From the NCBI GenBank assembly GCA_029245395.1, contig JAQWPL010000033.1, forward strand, positions 62,001 to 126,000: DNA of 64,000 nt. The letters run 5' to 3'. Position numbers and translations under genes: made by a program. Positions within the stretch are counted from its first letter, which is position 1, and each line of letters opens with the position of its first letter. Below are positions 42,928 to 52,013 of this stretch, in pieces. This stretch comes from Gammaproteobacteria bacterium. Its GTDB lineage: Bacteria; Pseudomonadota; Gammaproteobacteria; Pseudomonadales; Pseudohongiellaceae. The notes beneath the pieces are model-generated. The model was not told the DNA's origin. It saw nothing but the letters and a program-made list of their open reading frames with translations, and ran no database searches.

Positions 42928-43980
42928 ATGCCGAAATTCTACCTTCCATTTTTCTTTTCACTCCTGCTTTGCGCCAATAGCGCACTTGCACAGGATGACG
43001 CCCCATGGTCATTCAACTTTTTTCTTGAAAACGATTTATTTGCCAATACCGACCTCAACTACACCAATGGTTTACGGCTTTCCTCTATATCCCCTGAGCT
43101 GGACAGTTTTCAGGATCAAAATGGACTGAAATACCCATGGGTAGAAAAACTCAGCGGTATGCTTGAATTTGTCCATCCTGAACCTGCCAACCCTGATGCT
43201 GACCCGGTGAAGAAAAATATCGTCATCAGCTTTGGCCAGCTGATGTTTACACCGGCAGATGATAATCGCGTTACTTTGGATCCTAACGATAGACCTTACG
43301 CTGGATATCTTTATCTGGGCCTGGGCTACCATGCCTCAACATCGACTACCTTGCATTCAACAGAATTTAACTTTGGTGTAGTCGGCCCCGCCGCCCTGAC
43401 AAGACAAAGCCAAAAACTGGTTCACCGCATTCGCGGCCCTGATCAGTTCCAGGGCTGGCATAACCAGTTAAAGAATGAAGCTGTATTCCAACTCATTTTT
43501 GAGCGCAAGAAAAAACACGGCACTATACAAGCCCCCTTGTTCAATAATCTGGAAATTGAAGTAATCACCCATTGGGGCGGCAGCCTGGGCAATGTTGCCA
43601 GCTATATAAATGATGGTGGAGAAATCAGAACCGGCTGGGATTTACCTAATGACTTTGGCACTTCTACGCTACGCCCTGATGGTGACAATAATACGCCAGG
43701 CAATATTCAGAACAACAACTCCCCATTCAGGCTGCATCTGTTCCTGTCACTTGATGGAAGAGTGGTAGGCAATAACATTTTTCTCGATGGCAATACCTTT
43801 AAAAGCAGCCATTCAGTTCACCTCAAGAACTCTGTCGCCGATATCTCAGCAGGTATTTCAGGCACCTGGAAAAAGTTTCGCTTTTCCTATGCCCAGATTT
43901 ATAGAACCCGTGAATTTCAAAAACAGACTGATCCGCAGGAATGCGGTTCCTTTTCTTTCTCTTACCGTCATCAATTCTAA
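42928..43980 (+). CDS. Outer-membrane lipid A deacylase LpxR-like
   Basis: The 350-residue product has a signal peptide (about 1-22) and the LpxR-family signature FFLENDLFANTDLNYTNG near residues 30-47. GPDQFQGWHNQLKNE near residue 170 carries the histidine, and repeated aromatic beta strands end in SFSYRHQF, as in outer-membrane barrels. LpxR removes the 3'-acyloxyacyl chain of lipid A. Substrate specificity is inferred from family only. I used ATG 42928 so that the signal peptide begins normally; a GTG 12 codons earlier is possible. Confidence 0.82.
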   Translation: MPKFYLPFFFSLLLCANSALAQDDAPWSFNFFLENDLFANTDLNYTNGLRLSSISPELDSFQDQNGLKYPWVEKLSGMLEFVHPEPANPDADPVKKNIVISFGQLMFTPADDNRVTLDPNDRPYAGYLYLGLGYHASTSTTLHSTEFNFGVVGPAALTRQSQKLVHRIRGPDQFQGWHNQLKNEAVFQLIFERKKKHGTIQAPLFNNLEIEVITHWGGSLGNVASYINDGGEIRTGWDLPNDFGTSTLRPDGDNNTPGNIQNNNSPFRLHLFLSLDGRVVGNNIFLDGNTFKSSHSVHLKNSVADISAGISGTWKKFRFSYAQIYRTREFQKQTDPQECGSFSFSYRHQF

Positions 43981-43985
43981 ATTTT

Positions 43986-44064
43986 TTCACGTATTACCGG
44001 TCCTTGGACTGATAGCGACGTTATGCTTTAATCAGCGGTCCGGTTCCCAGACTTAATACGTGAA
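43986..44064. repeat. Long imperfect inverted repeat between the LpxR-like and M16 genes
   Basis: Outer arms TTCACGTATTA and TAATACGTGAA are perfect 11-base repeats 79 bp apart; inner segments GGACTGAT and ATCAGCGGTCC also pair. It could fold into one large cruciform or RNA stem just after the LpxR-like stop codon. Confidence 0.6.
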
Positions 44065-44133
44065 TATACTAGTCCAATTGCATGGTTATGCCCGCTTAAA
44101 ACGAGGCGTAACCAGTCAAAAAAGGAGAGAAGG

Positions 44134-47043
44134 ATGCCTTCCCCCAAAGAAATGTTACTGAATCGACCAATTCTGACCGTAGCACTATTGCTGCTTTTCA
44201 CTCTTGCTGCCTGCAGTGAGTCTCCAGCTCCGGCAGAAGATACTGCATCTACTAATAATGCTGTCCAGACAAATGGCTTTACCCTTGTTGAGCGAGTAGC
44301 ACCAGGTAGTAGCGAACTTGTTATCCCCTATAGCAAGTACGAACTGGATAACGGTCTTACCGTGATCATTCACGAAGACATGTCCGATCCGCTGGTCCAT
44401 GTGGACGTGACTTACCATGTCGGCTCAGCACGAGAAGAAGCGCGTCGTTCCGGTTTCGCACATTTCTTTGAACACATGATGTTTCAGGGTTCAGAGCATG
44501 TTGCCGACGAACAACATATTGGCATTGTCACTGAGTCAGGTGGCACCATGAACGGCACTACCTCTACCGATCGTACTAATTATTTTGAAACTGTTCCCAG
44601 TAACCAACTGGAAACCATGCTCTGGCTCGAGTCAGATCGCATGGGCTATTTTCTTGATGCAGTGACCCAGGAAAAATTCGAGGTACAGCGGGACACGGTA
44701 AAAAATGAACGTGGGCAAAGTTATGAAAACCAGCCCTACGGCCTATGGTCAGAAAAAATTTATACCTCAATGTTTCCCGCAGGTCATCCCTACTCCTGGA
44801 TGACTATTGGGTTTATGGAAGATCTGGACGCCGCCACACTGGACGATCTAAAAAGCTTTTTCCTGCGTTGGTACGGCCCCAATAATGCCACCCTCACCAT
44901 TGGTGGTTATGTTGATGAAGCTGAAGTCATGGATCTGGCAGTGAAATATTTCGGTGAAATTCCCCGCGGCCCGGCTGTGGAAAATGCTGAAAAACAACCC
45001 GCCGTGCTGGATGCTGATCGCTATATTTCCTACGTGGACAGAAATATCCGCTTCCCTGGTTTATTTATCAGCTACCCCACCGTGCCACAAGAGCATCCGG
45101 ATCGGGTGGCTCTTGGGGCAATGAATGAAATTATTACCGTGGGCCGTAAATCATTTTTCTACAAGGAATTCATTCTTACCCAGAAAGCTATTCAAGCCAG
45201 CGGTTTCAATTCTCCTCAGGAACTTGCCGGACTGATTACTTTCCTTGTGCTGCCCTTTCCTGGCACTCCTCTGGCAGATTTTGAAGCAGAAATGCGCACC
45301 ATCCTGGATTCCTTTGATGCCGATTCAATCAGTGACGACGACATTCTCATTTACAAGGCAACCCGGGAGGCCGGTTTGATCAACAGCCTGGCTAGTGTCA
45401 GTGGCAAAGTAAGAAATCTGGCTGCCAATGAAACTTACCTCGACGATCCCAACATGATCCAGAAGGATCTTGATGATATTCGTGCACTTACTCGTGAAGA
45501 TATCTTGCGTGTTTACAATACTTATATTAAGGACAAGCCGGCCGTCTACCTGAGCGTCGTTCCTGAAGGGGGTGAAGATATCATCGCCAAAGCAAATAAT
45601 TTTGAAATTCCTGCACGCCCACCCAGCATAGCAAGCTCAACTGAATCCCTGGAAGAGCGCGATGCCCCCGAAAGCTTCGACCGCTTTATTCGCCCCACTC
45701 CACCACCCAATCCTCTAGTTACTATGCCGGACTACTGGCGCCAGGGTCTGGATAACGGAATCGAGGTAATTGGTACATCAAACACAGAAGTCCCTCTAGT
45801 AAGTATTCGCCTGGTATTCGAAGGCGGTCATCTATTGGAATCACCTGACAAGTATGGTGTAGCTAGTCTCGCTGGCCAGATGATGAACGAAGATACTGAG
45901 CGTTTTACTGCAGAAGAATTTGAAAACGAACTGGACAAGTTGGGTAGTAATATCTCAGTAGGTGCAGGTAACCAGTCACTTACTGTCAGCATGTCTACAC
46001 TGGAACGAAATCTCGATGCAACGCTGGAGCTTTTCGAAGAGCGCCTGTTTAACACCCGTTTTATGGAGGACGATCTTGAGCGTTTTCGCCAGCAACAAAT
46101 TGAATCCATAGAAGCCAGCAAAGAGGAGCCATCCGGTATCGCTGCAGCGGTCTATCCGAAGCTGATATATGGGGAAGATCACGCCATGTCTGTCTCTTCT
46201 GGCGGCACAATCGAATCTTTGCAATCCATCACCCTGGAAGACATCGAAGCCTATGCACGGCAAAATCTGGTTAGCCAGGCACTGAAAATAGCTGTTGTGG
46301 GTGACCTGACTCAGGACGAAGTAATAGCTAAACTGGATTTCCTGCAAAACCTGCCCAATGCAGGTGTTGTTCTTAATGAGCAACCTGAAGGCAGCAATAT
46401 ATCCGAAACTACCCTTTATCTGATAGACAAGCCAGGTGCTGCGCAGTCGGAAATTCGCATTGGCTACCTTAGTGATGTGACTTATGACGCGTACGGTGAA
46501 TACTGGGAGCGCTCCTTGATGAATTATATTCTTGGCGGAGCTTTCAATAGTCGCATTAACCTCAACTTGCGTGAGGATAAAGGGTATACCTATGGGGCGC
46601 GCAGTGGCTTTAGCGCCAGCCGGATACCAGGGCCCTTCACAGCATCAGCTAGTGTGCGTACGGACTCCACTGCAGACTCTGTGGTGCAGTTCATGAATGA
46701 AATTACCGGTTATCGTGAAAGTGGCATTACGCCAGAAGAGCTACAGTTTACCAAGGACGCCATTGGCCAGAGCGAGGCCCGGGATTATGAAACACCGGGG
46801 CAAAAAGCACGACTGCTGAACCAGATCATTAATTATGATCTGGAAAGCGATTTCGTGCGTCGGCAACAGGATGTCCTTTCCAGCTTGAACGCAGAACGCG
46901 TACAGGAACTTGCCCAACAGCATTTACTCGTTGAGCAAATGAAAATCCTGATCGTTGGCGACAAGGCTGTCATCGGAGAGTCACTCACCGAATTGGGCTA
47001 TCCCATCGTAGAAATGGATGAGGAAGGCAATACACTGAACTAG
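44134..47043 (+). CDS. M16-family zinc metallopeptidase, lipoprotein
   Basis: The 969-residue product has a lipoprotein signal with the lipobox LAAC (C27), then two M16 halves. The first half contains the inverted zinc motif HFFEH (H110, E113, H114) and E192 in KNERGQ. The second half (from about residue 540) lacks an intact HxxEH, as is common for the inactive partner. Two-domain lipoprotein M16 peptidases of marine bacteria are thought to degrade peptides in the periplasm. A strong terminator follows. Confidence 0.9.
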   Translation: MPSPKEMLLNRPILTVALLLLFTLAACSESPAPAEDTASTNNAVQTNGFTLVERVAPGSSELVIPYSKYELDNGLTVIIHEDMSDPLVHVDVTYHVGSAREEARRSGFAHFFEHMMFQGSEHVADEQHIGIVTESGGTMNGTTSTDRTNYFETVPSNQLETMLWLESDRMGYFLDAVTQEKFEVQRDTVKNERGQSYENQPYGLWSEKIYTSMFPAGHPYSWMTIGFMEDLDAATLDDLKSFFLRWYGPNNATLTIGGYVDEAEVMDLAVKYFGEIPRGPAVENAEKQPAVLDADRYISYVDRNIRFPGLFISYPTVPQEHPDRVALGAMNEIITVGRKSFFYKEFILTQKAIQASGFNSPQELAGLITFLVLPFPGTPLADFEAEMRTILDSFDADSISDDDILIYKATREAGLINSLASVSGKVRNLAANETYLDDPNMIQKDLDDIRALTREDILRVYNTYIKDKPAVYLSVVPEGGEDIIAKANNFEIPARPPSIASSTESLEERDAPESFDRFIRPTPPPNPLVTMPDYWRQGLDNGIEVIGTSNTEVPLVSIRLVFEGGHLLESPDKYGVASLAGQMMNEDTERFTAEEFENELDKLGSNISVGAGNQSLTVSMSTLERNLDATLELFEERLFNTRFMEDDLERFRQQQIESIEASKEEPSGIAAAVYPKLIYGEDHAMSVSSGGTIESLQSITLEDIEAYARQNLVSQALKIAVVGDLTQDEVIAKLDFLQNLPNAGVVLNEQPEGSNISETTLYLIDKPGAAQSEIRIGYLSDVTYDAYGEYWERSLMNYILGGAFNSRINLNLREDKGYTYGARSGFSASRIPGPFTASASVRTDSTADSVVQFMNEITGYRESGITPEELQFTKDAIGQSEARDYETPGQKARLLNQIINYDLESDFVRRQQDVLSSLNAERVQELAQQHLLVEQMKILIVGDKAVIGESLTELGYPIVEMDEEGNTLN

Positions 47044-47074
47044 CAGTTTTCGATCCATAGTTCTAAAAAGTTAT

Positions 47075-47102
47075 AAAAGGCCGGCTCAAACCGGCCTTTT
47101 TT
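47075..47102 (+). terminator. Rho-independent terminator after the M16 peptidase gene
   Basis: AAAAGGCCGG, CTCAAA loop, CCGGCCTTTTTT. Confidence 0.95.
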
Positions 47103-47214
47103 ATGTCATCTTAAGTCTGAAATCCAAAGTCACCATCAAAACAGTCTTGTCACTGCTAAAATGCTTAGGTGACACAGTAATAAATAAGGAATTGTAGTCA
47201 TCAGTGAACTAATC

Positions 47215-47745
47215 GTGCTGACAGGGCCAGAATCCTGCGGAAAAACCACCCTTGCTCATACCCTTTGCGAGTCGCTACATGCTCCTTTGGTGCCTGAAGT
47301 GGCGCGCGAATATCTTAACCAGAAAATTAACCTTAACAACCAGTTTGAGTACAGCGAACCCGACTTGCTGGAAATAGCCACAGCCCAGGACAGAACTGAG
47401 ACAATGATAGTGGAAAAACAATCGACGCTGGTCCTTTGCGATACTGATTTACTGGTACTGATTATCTGGAGTGAAGTTCGGTTTGGCCATTGCCATCCCT
47501 GGATACTGGACACTTTTGCCAGCAGAACAGAACAACACAACCGGCATTATTTATTGTGTGATTTCAATGTCCCCTGGCAACCAGACCCCCTTCGGGAAAG
47601 TTCAGATAGCCGCGAAGAGTTGTACAACCTCTATTTGCAAAAGCTGGAATACTACAATCTGGATTACACGATCATGGCTGGCAGTGTGCAAGAGCGGATG
47701 GACCTGGCAATACAAATTCTCAAGCAAAAAATGATTACGCATTGA
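47215..47745 (+). CDS. NadR-like P-loop kinase/ATPase
   Basis: The 176-residue product has a Walker A GPESCGKTT near its start, a VPEVAREYL motif, a CDTDLLVL strand (Walker B-like) near residue 75 and a lid region with QPDPLRESSDSRE. This is the NadR-kinase-like AAA_28 pattern, whose members phosphorylate nicotinamide riboside or similar vitamins. The start is doubtful: GTG 47215 removes the first beta strand (ELIVL), which is encoded in frame just upstream with AAGGA at 47186-47190, but without an ATG, GTG or TTG codon. An ATT (47191) or ATC (47200) start is possible. The TPP riboswitch and vitamin receptor follow directly. Confidence 0.75.
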   Translation: MLTGPESCGKTTLAHTLCESLHAPLVPEVAREYLNQKINLNNQFEYSEPDLLEIATAQDRTETMIVEKQSTLVLCDTDLLVLIIWSEVRFGHCHPWILDTFASRTEQHNRHYLLCDFNVPWQPDPLRESSDSREELYNLYLQKLEYYNLDYTIMAGSVQERMDLAIQILKQKMITH

Positions 47746-47834
47746 AATTAATTCTTTGTGCCCAGCACATTACGTTATTCAACTAGCCCTCTCATCTTGT
47801 ATTAGACCCTTCCCTGGTTTACAGTAATACCCGT

Positions 47835-47905
47835 CCTAAGGGGTGGCTTCGGCCTGAGAACACACCCTTTGCACCTGATCCGGTTAATTCTGGCGTAGGA
47901 ATAGG
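47835..47905 (+). ncRNA. TPP riboswitch (THI element)
   Basis: Conserved blocks are clear: GGGGTG-GCTTCGGC-CTGAGA-ACACACCC (P2/P3 with the T-loop CUGAGA) and ACCTGATCCGGTTAATTCTGGCGTAGGAA (P4/P5). P1 is formed by CCTA (47835-47838) and TAGG (47902-47905). It binds thiamin pyrophosphate and lies 75 bp before the TonB receptor start. Confidence 0.97.
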
Positions 47906-47942
47906 CATACAAAATCCTCTCCTGATTTTGCTCTTATCCCAC

Positions 47943-47975
47943 CTCCGGTTTCAACCACACCCTATAAACCCGGAG
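47943..47975 (+). promoter_or_regulatory. Shine-Dalgarno-sequestering hairpin of the TPP riboswitch
   Basis: CTCCGGTTT (47943-47951) pairs with AAA-C-CCGGAG (47966-47975), one bulged base. The 3' arm contains GGAG at 47972-47975, the Shine-Dalgarno of the receptor ATG at 47981. No T run follows, so the switch probably acts on translation. Confidence 0.7.
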
Positions 47976-47980
47976 TTGGA

Positions 47981-50047
47981 ATGTATTCTCGCTTTAAATC
48001 CAGATTTACTCTGCTACTGACTTCAGTATTTTTGTTCTTTCCTGTGTTCGCACAACCAGAACTGGAAGAAATTATCGTCACCGCTGACTACCGGCAAAAT
48101 GCATTGGATGATATAGGTGCCAGCATTACCGTTATCAACACAGAAACCATGGCAAAGAAAAATGCCCAGCACCTTGAAGATATTCTGCTCAACGCACCTA
48201 ATGTCAATTTTGCTTCAGGTGCATCCCGTGCACGCTTTATTCAAATCCGTGGCATTGGTGAACGTGGTCAGTTTTCAGAACCTTTAAATTCCTCGGTAGG
48301 AGTGATGATCGACGGGGTAGATTTCTCAGGCATCGGCAATGCCGCCATGCTCTATGACATTGAACAGGTGGAAATTCTTATGGGCCCACAGGGCACCCGC
48401 TATGGGTCAAACGCCCTCGCCGGACTGATCAACCTGCAAAGCAAAGCGCCTACCGAAGTCTTCAGTTCCGGGCTGCAATTACAGGCAGGGAACAATAGCA
48501 GCCAGGGGGTGGCGGGATTTATTTCTGGTCCTGCCACGGATGACCTGCTTTACCGATTTTCTGCACAACAACTCAAAAGTGATGGCAGCAGTCAGAATCT
48601 GTACCTGAACAGGCCAACCAATCAGCGTGAGGAAACCACACTACGAGCAAAATTCCGTTGGTTAATGACAGACACAGAGCAACTGGATTTCACCACCTCA
48701 TTCATAGATCTGGACAATGGTTACGATGCCTTTTCACTGGACAATGCCAGGGACACTCTTGCCGATGAGCCGGGTTTTGATCGTCAGGATTCGACCCTGG
48801 CCAGCCTTAAATTTACTTCTAAGTCATTCGAGGCATTTACCCTTGAGCTTCTGGGTGGCTTTGCACAATCCGATATAGCTTACGGCTATGACGAAGATTG
48901 GGTTCATTCAGGCTTCCACCCCTTTGAATATTCTTCGACTGATCATTATTTTCGGGATCGGGAAACCGTCAGCGGCGAGCTACGACTTGTATCAGGAGAA
49001 TCCGGAGCCCTTTTCTCTGGACGTACCGACTGGGTAGCTGGACTGTATTCCTTACACCAGGATGTAGGCTTACAACGAAATTACACTTTCCTGCCTGCAG
49101 CATTTACCAGCCACTTTAGTATTGATCGGCTGGCCTTTTACGCTGACACCAACACAGCACTGACTGAAAATATGAGCCTTGATCTGGGAATAAGGAGTGA
49201 GCACTTCAGCGCGCAATACAATGACAATGCCGGACTGTTGTTTTCCCCGGAAGATGATCTGGTAGGGGGTAAAGCCAGTCTTAATTTCAGACTCGAAAAT
49301 GGCAGCTTGCTCTATACCAGTGTATCTCGTGGATACAAGAGTGGCGGATTCAACACTGATGGCAGTCTGGATGCGGATTTAAGGGAATTTGATACTGAAA
49401 CCCTTTGGAATTATGAGCTGGGTTTCAAAGGACAATTAGTGGACGAAAAACTACGACTGCAATTGGCACTGTTTGCCATGGAGCGTGACGATGTGCAGAT
49501 AAGCAGTTCCACAGTCCGGGTAAGGGATGATGGGAGTGCAGAATTTATCGATTTTATTGGCAATGCGGCTGCCGGCAGTAATCGGGGATTGGAAGCAAAC
49601 ATGCAATGGCTGGCAACTCAGTCCATAACCCTTTACGGAGCAGTTGGCCTGCTCAATTCTGAATACAACGATTTTATTAACTCAAGTGGTAACAATCTGG
49701 ATGGTCGAGAACAAGCCCATGCACCTGGGTATCAGTTCACGTTAGGCACGACGATTCAGCTATCCCCTTTATTTTCATTGGACCTCAATGCTCAAGGGCG
49801 TGACCGGTTCTTTTTTTCGGACAGTCATGCTGTGCAATCAGACAACTACACACTCCTGAATGCCAGCCTGCAGTATGTGTCGAGTCACTTCGACCTCACC
49901 CTTTGGGGTAGAAACCTGGGCGATGAAGATTATTTTGTCAGGGGGTTTTTCTTTGGCAACGACCCCCGAGATGATTACACCGCAAAGGGCTATACCCAAT
50001 TTGGGGAACCGGCCAGTTATGGCCTGGCGATGAATATAGAATTCTAG
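47981..50047 (+). CDS. TonB-dependent receptor, probably for thiamin or a thiamin precursor
   Basis: The 688-residue product has a signal peptide (about 1-24), a TonB box region LEEIIVTAD near residue 27, the plug motif IRGIGERGQFSEPLNSSVGVMIDGV, an MGPQGTRYGSNALAGLINL segment near residue 134, and a C-terminal barrel ending SYGLAMNIEF. It is typical of the smaller vitamin/siderophore receptors. Its specificity is inferred from the TPP riboswitch in its leader, since such switches control thiamin uptake or synthesis. No inner-membrane transporter gene is next to it. Confidence 0.9.
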   Translation: MYSRFKSRFTLLLTSVFLFFPVFAQPELEEIIVTADYRQNALDDIGASITVINTETMAKKNAQHLEDILLNAPNVNFASGASRARFIQIRGIGERGQFSEPLNSSVGVMIDGVDFSGIGNAAMLYDIEQVEILMGPQGTRYGSNALAGLINLQSKAPTEVFSSGLQLQAGNNSSQGVAGFISGPATDDLLYRFSAQQLKSDGSSQNLYLNRPTNQREETTLRAKFRWLMTDTEQLDFTTSFIDLDNGYDAFSLDNARDTLADEPGFDRQDSTLASLKFTSKSFEAFTLELLGGFAQSDIAYGYDEDWVHSGFHPFEYSSTDHYFRDRETVSGELRLVSGESGALFSGRTDWVAGLYSLHQDVGLQRNYTFLPAAFTSHFSIDRLAFYADTNTALTENMSLDLGIRSEHFSAQYNDNAGLLFSPEDDLVGGKASLNFRLENGSLLYTSVSRGYKSGGFNTDGSLDADLREFDTETLWNYELGFKGQLVDEKLRLQLALFAMERDDVQISSSTVRVRDDGSAEFIDFIGNAAAGSNRGLEANMQWLATQSITLYGAVGLLNSEYNDFINSSGNNLDGREQAHAPGYQFTLGTTIQLSPLFSLDLNAQGRDRFFFSDSHAVQSDNYTLLNASLQYVSSHFDLTLWGRNLGDEDYFVRGFFFGNDPRDDYTAKGYTQFGEPASYGLAMNIEF

Positions 50048-50091
50048 TTCCTCAGGTTAAAGTTCGGGGCTAAAGCCGCTTCTGCAGTGAG

Positions 50092-51282
50092 CTATAGAAC
50101 TTTAGCGATACTGTCTGCTAAATAGTCAATATTGGCGTTATTAATACCCGCCACATTGACACGTGAAGAATTCACCAGGTAGATGCTGTAATCATTGATA
50201 AGGCTTTCCACCTGCGCTTTGGATAATCCCAGGAATGAAAATAGCCCCTTCTCGTTCTGGATGAACGAATAGTCTTTATCCACGCCAGTCTCTTGCAGCT
50301 TTTGCACCAGCATCTTACGCAGCCCATTGATACGATCTCGCATCTCGGTCAGCTCGTCATTCCATTCGGTAGTAAGTTCTGGATCATCGAGGATAGTTGC
50401 CACCAGAAATGCACCATGCGCCGGGGGAACTGAATAGATTTCCCGTGCTGTTGCCACGACCTGACTGCCAACGGCAACACAGGACTCACTGTTTTCAGTA
50501 ATAATAGTGACTGAGCCTACACGATCGCGGTAAAGCCCGAAGTTTTTGGAATAAGAGCTGCAGATTATTAATTCCGGCAGCTTTTCGGCCATCAGGCGCA
50601 AGCCATAGGCATCTTCATCCAGACCATCACCCAACCCCTGGTAAGCAATATCAATAAAAGGCGTAAACCCATTTGCCAACGCAAGCTCGGTAACGGCTTG
50701 CCATTGATTATGATTCAGGTCAGCGCCACAAGGGTTATGACAACATCCATGAAGAAGTACCATGTCTCCCTTTTTTGCCTGCTGCAAGGAAGCCATCATG
50801 GCATCGAGGTCCAGGCTATGACTGGCATAGTCATAGTAAGGATAAAGCTCCAGATTCAGGCCCGCGGAAGATAACAACGGAACGTGATTGGCCCAGCTCG
50901 GATCGCTTACATAGATGGTGCTGCCAGGGGCATTGTTATTGATAAACTCGGCGGCCAGGCGGAGCGAGCCAGAGCCTCCCGGGGCCAGTACACAGCTGAC
51001 CCGGCCTTCCCTGAGCACAGGGTGAGCATTGCCTAACAACAATTCTCGCGTATGTTTAATATAGGATTCTGGGCCTGCCTGGGCGATATAGGCTTTGGAA
51101 TCTTCTTCAGTCAGTTTCAGACTCTCAGCTTTTTTCACTGCCGACATAACCGGACAATTCCCGGATTCGTCTTTGTAGACCCCTACACCTAGATCGACCT
51201 TGTTCGGATTTTTATCTTTCTTGTAGGCAGCAGACAGACCCAAAATGGGATCAGCAGGACGAGCTTCAATCGCATCAAACAT
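50092..51282 (-). CDS. Aromatic/aspartate aminotransferase, class I
   Basis: The 396-residue PLP enzyme has the family fold with SYSKNFGLYRDRVG (catalytic lysine near residue 245), HGCCHNPCGADLN near 178 and FIDIAYQGLGDG near 212. These features match AspC/TyrB. Length is normal for AspC/TyrB. It exchanges amino groups between aspartate or aromatic amino acids and 2-oxoglutarate. The exact preference cannot be told from sequence alone. It is monocistronic with a promoter at 51350. Confidence 0.9.
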   Translation of the reverse strand: MFDAIEARPADPILGLSAAYKKDKNPNKVDLGVGVYKDESGNCPVMSAVKKAESLKLTEEDSKAYIAQAGPESYIKHTRELLLGNAHPVLREGRVSCVLAPGGSGSLRLAAEFINNNAPGSTIYVSDPSWANHVPLLSSAGLNLELYPYYDYASHSLDLDAMMASLQQAKKGDMVLLHGCCHNPCGADLNHNQWQAVTELALANGFTPFIDIAYQGLGDGLDEDAYGLRLMAEKLPELIICSSYSKNFGLYRDRVGSVTIITENSESCVAVGSQVVATAREIYSVPPAHGAFLVATILDDPELTTEWNDELTEMRDRINGLRKMLVQKLQETGVDKDYSFIQNEKGLFSFLGLSKAQVESLINDYSIYLVNSSRVNVAGINNANIDYLADSIAKVL

Positions 51283-51349
51283 AGTAGTAACCGTAAGTAG
51301 TATGTAAAAAGCTGAACACGTGGCGTATTCCGACCAAAAAACCGCGCGG

Positions 51350-51358
51350 ATTATAACA
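51350..51358 (-). promoter_or_regulatory. Extended -10 promoter of the aminotransferase gene
   Basis: On the minus strand TGTTATAAT matches TGn + TATAAT, about 68 bp before the start codon. Confidence 0.5.
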
Positions 51359-51386
51359 AGATTAATCGACTGCGCGTCACTATTCC

Positions 51387-52013
51387 TTAAATCGCGCCAA
51401 GGTTTTGTAGCTCACTGAATATTTCTGACGCCATTTCACCGTAACCTGCCGCATTGGGATGTATCGCATCTGATTTCATAGCCGGCCTTTTCAGAACATC
51501 GGCAACTACATCTGCAATAAAAGCCACACCGGTCGCTTCCGCGACAGTCTCGTAAACCGCTTCACTGCTAAGAAACACACCAGGGGCAGGCACTCCCAAC
51601 AGAAGCACTTCAATGCCGCGAGCTCTAGCCATGGCAATCATTTCCATCAGGTTGCCCTCCAGTTCGCTGACAGGACGTTTGCGCAGCAAATCATTGCCGC
51701 CATGACACAGAATTAGGAGTTGCGGGCGATGTGTGTCTAGAAGTGCGGCCACCCGAGTTTTGCCTTCACTGCTTTCTTCCCCGGAAATGCCGGCATTAAT
51801 AACTAAGCGATTGAGCAGGAGTGACAACTGCGCTGGATAACTTCCCTCTTCCGATGCCCCATTGCCTGCCGTCAAGCTATCACCAAATGCCAATATGGTT
51901 GCATCCGATGAAAGCGGCGTCATTTGTACTGCATCGCCACAGGCCATAAGCAGGACAGCACATAGTGAAAACAAGAGTGCAGGCAGGATTTTATGCATGA
52001 AATTTTTGCTCAT
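51387..52013 (-). CDS. GDSL-family esterase/lysophospholipase (TesA-like), probable lipoprotein
   Basis: The 208-residue product starts with a hydrophobic signal region and a cysteine at residue 25 (LLMAC), so it may be a lipoprotein. The SGNH hydrolase blocks are ILAFGDSLTAGN (S46), CHGGNDLLRK (GxND block near 102) and SDAIHPNAAGY (Asp/His near 181). TesA-type enzymes hydrolyse acyl esters, acyl-CoA and lysophospholipids. Its 5' end overlaps the DUF2452 gene by 23 bp; a start at 51998 (MHKIL) would shorten the overlap. Confidence 0.88.
   Translation of the reverse strand: MSKNFMHKILPALLFSLCAVLLMACGDAVQMTPLSSDATILAFGDSLTAGNGASEEGSYPAQLSLLLNRLVINAGISGEESSEGKTRVAALLDTHRPQLLILCHGGNDLLRKRPVSELEGNLMEMIAMARARGIEVLLLGVPAPGVFLSSEAVYETVAEATGVAFIADVVADVLKRPAMKSDAIHPNAAGYGEMASEIFSELQNLGAI

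Noticed and set aside
44134-47043. Two separate peptidase genes fused by error
   Set aside because: M16 proteins are naturally made of an active and an inactive half in one chain; the frame is continuous and the length normal.
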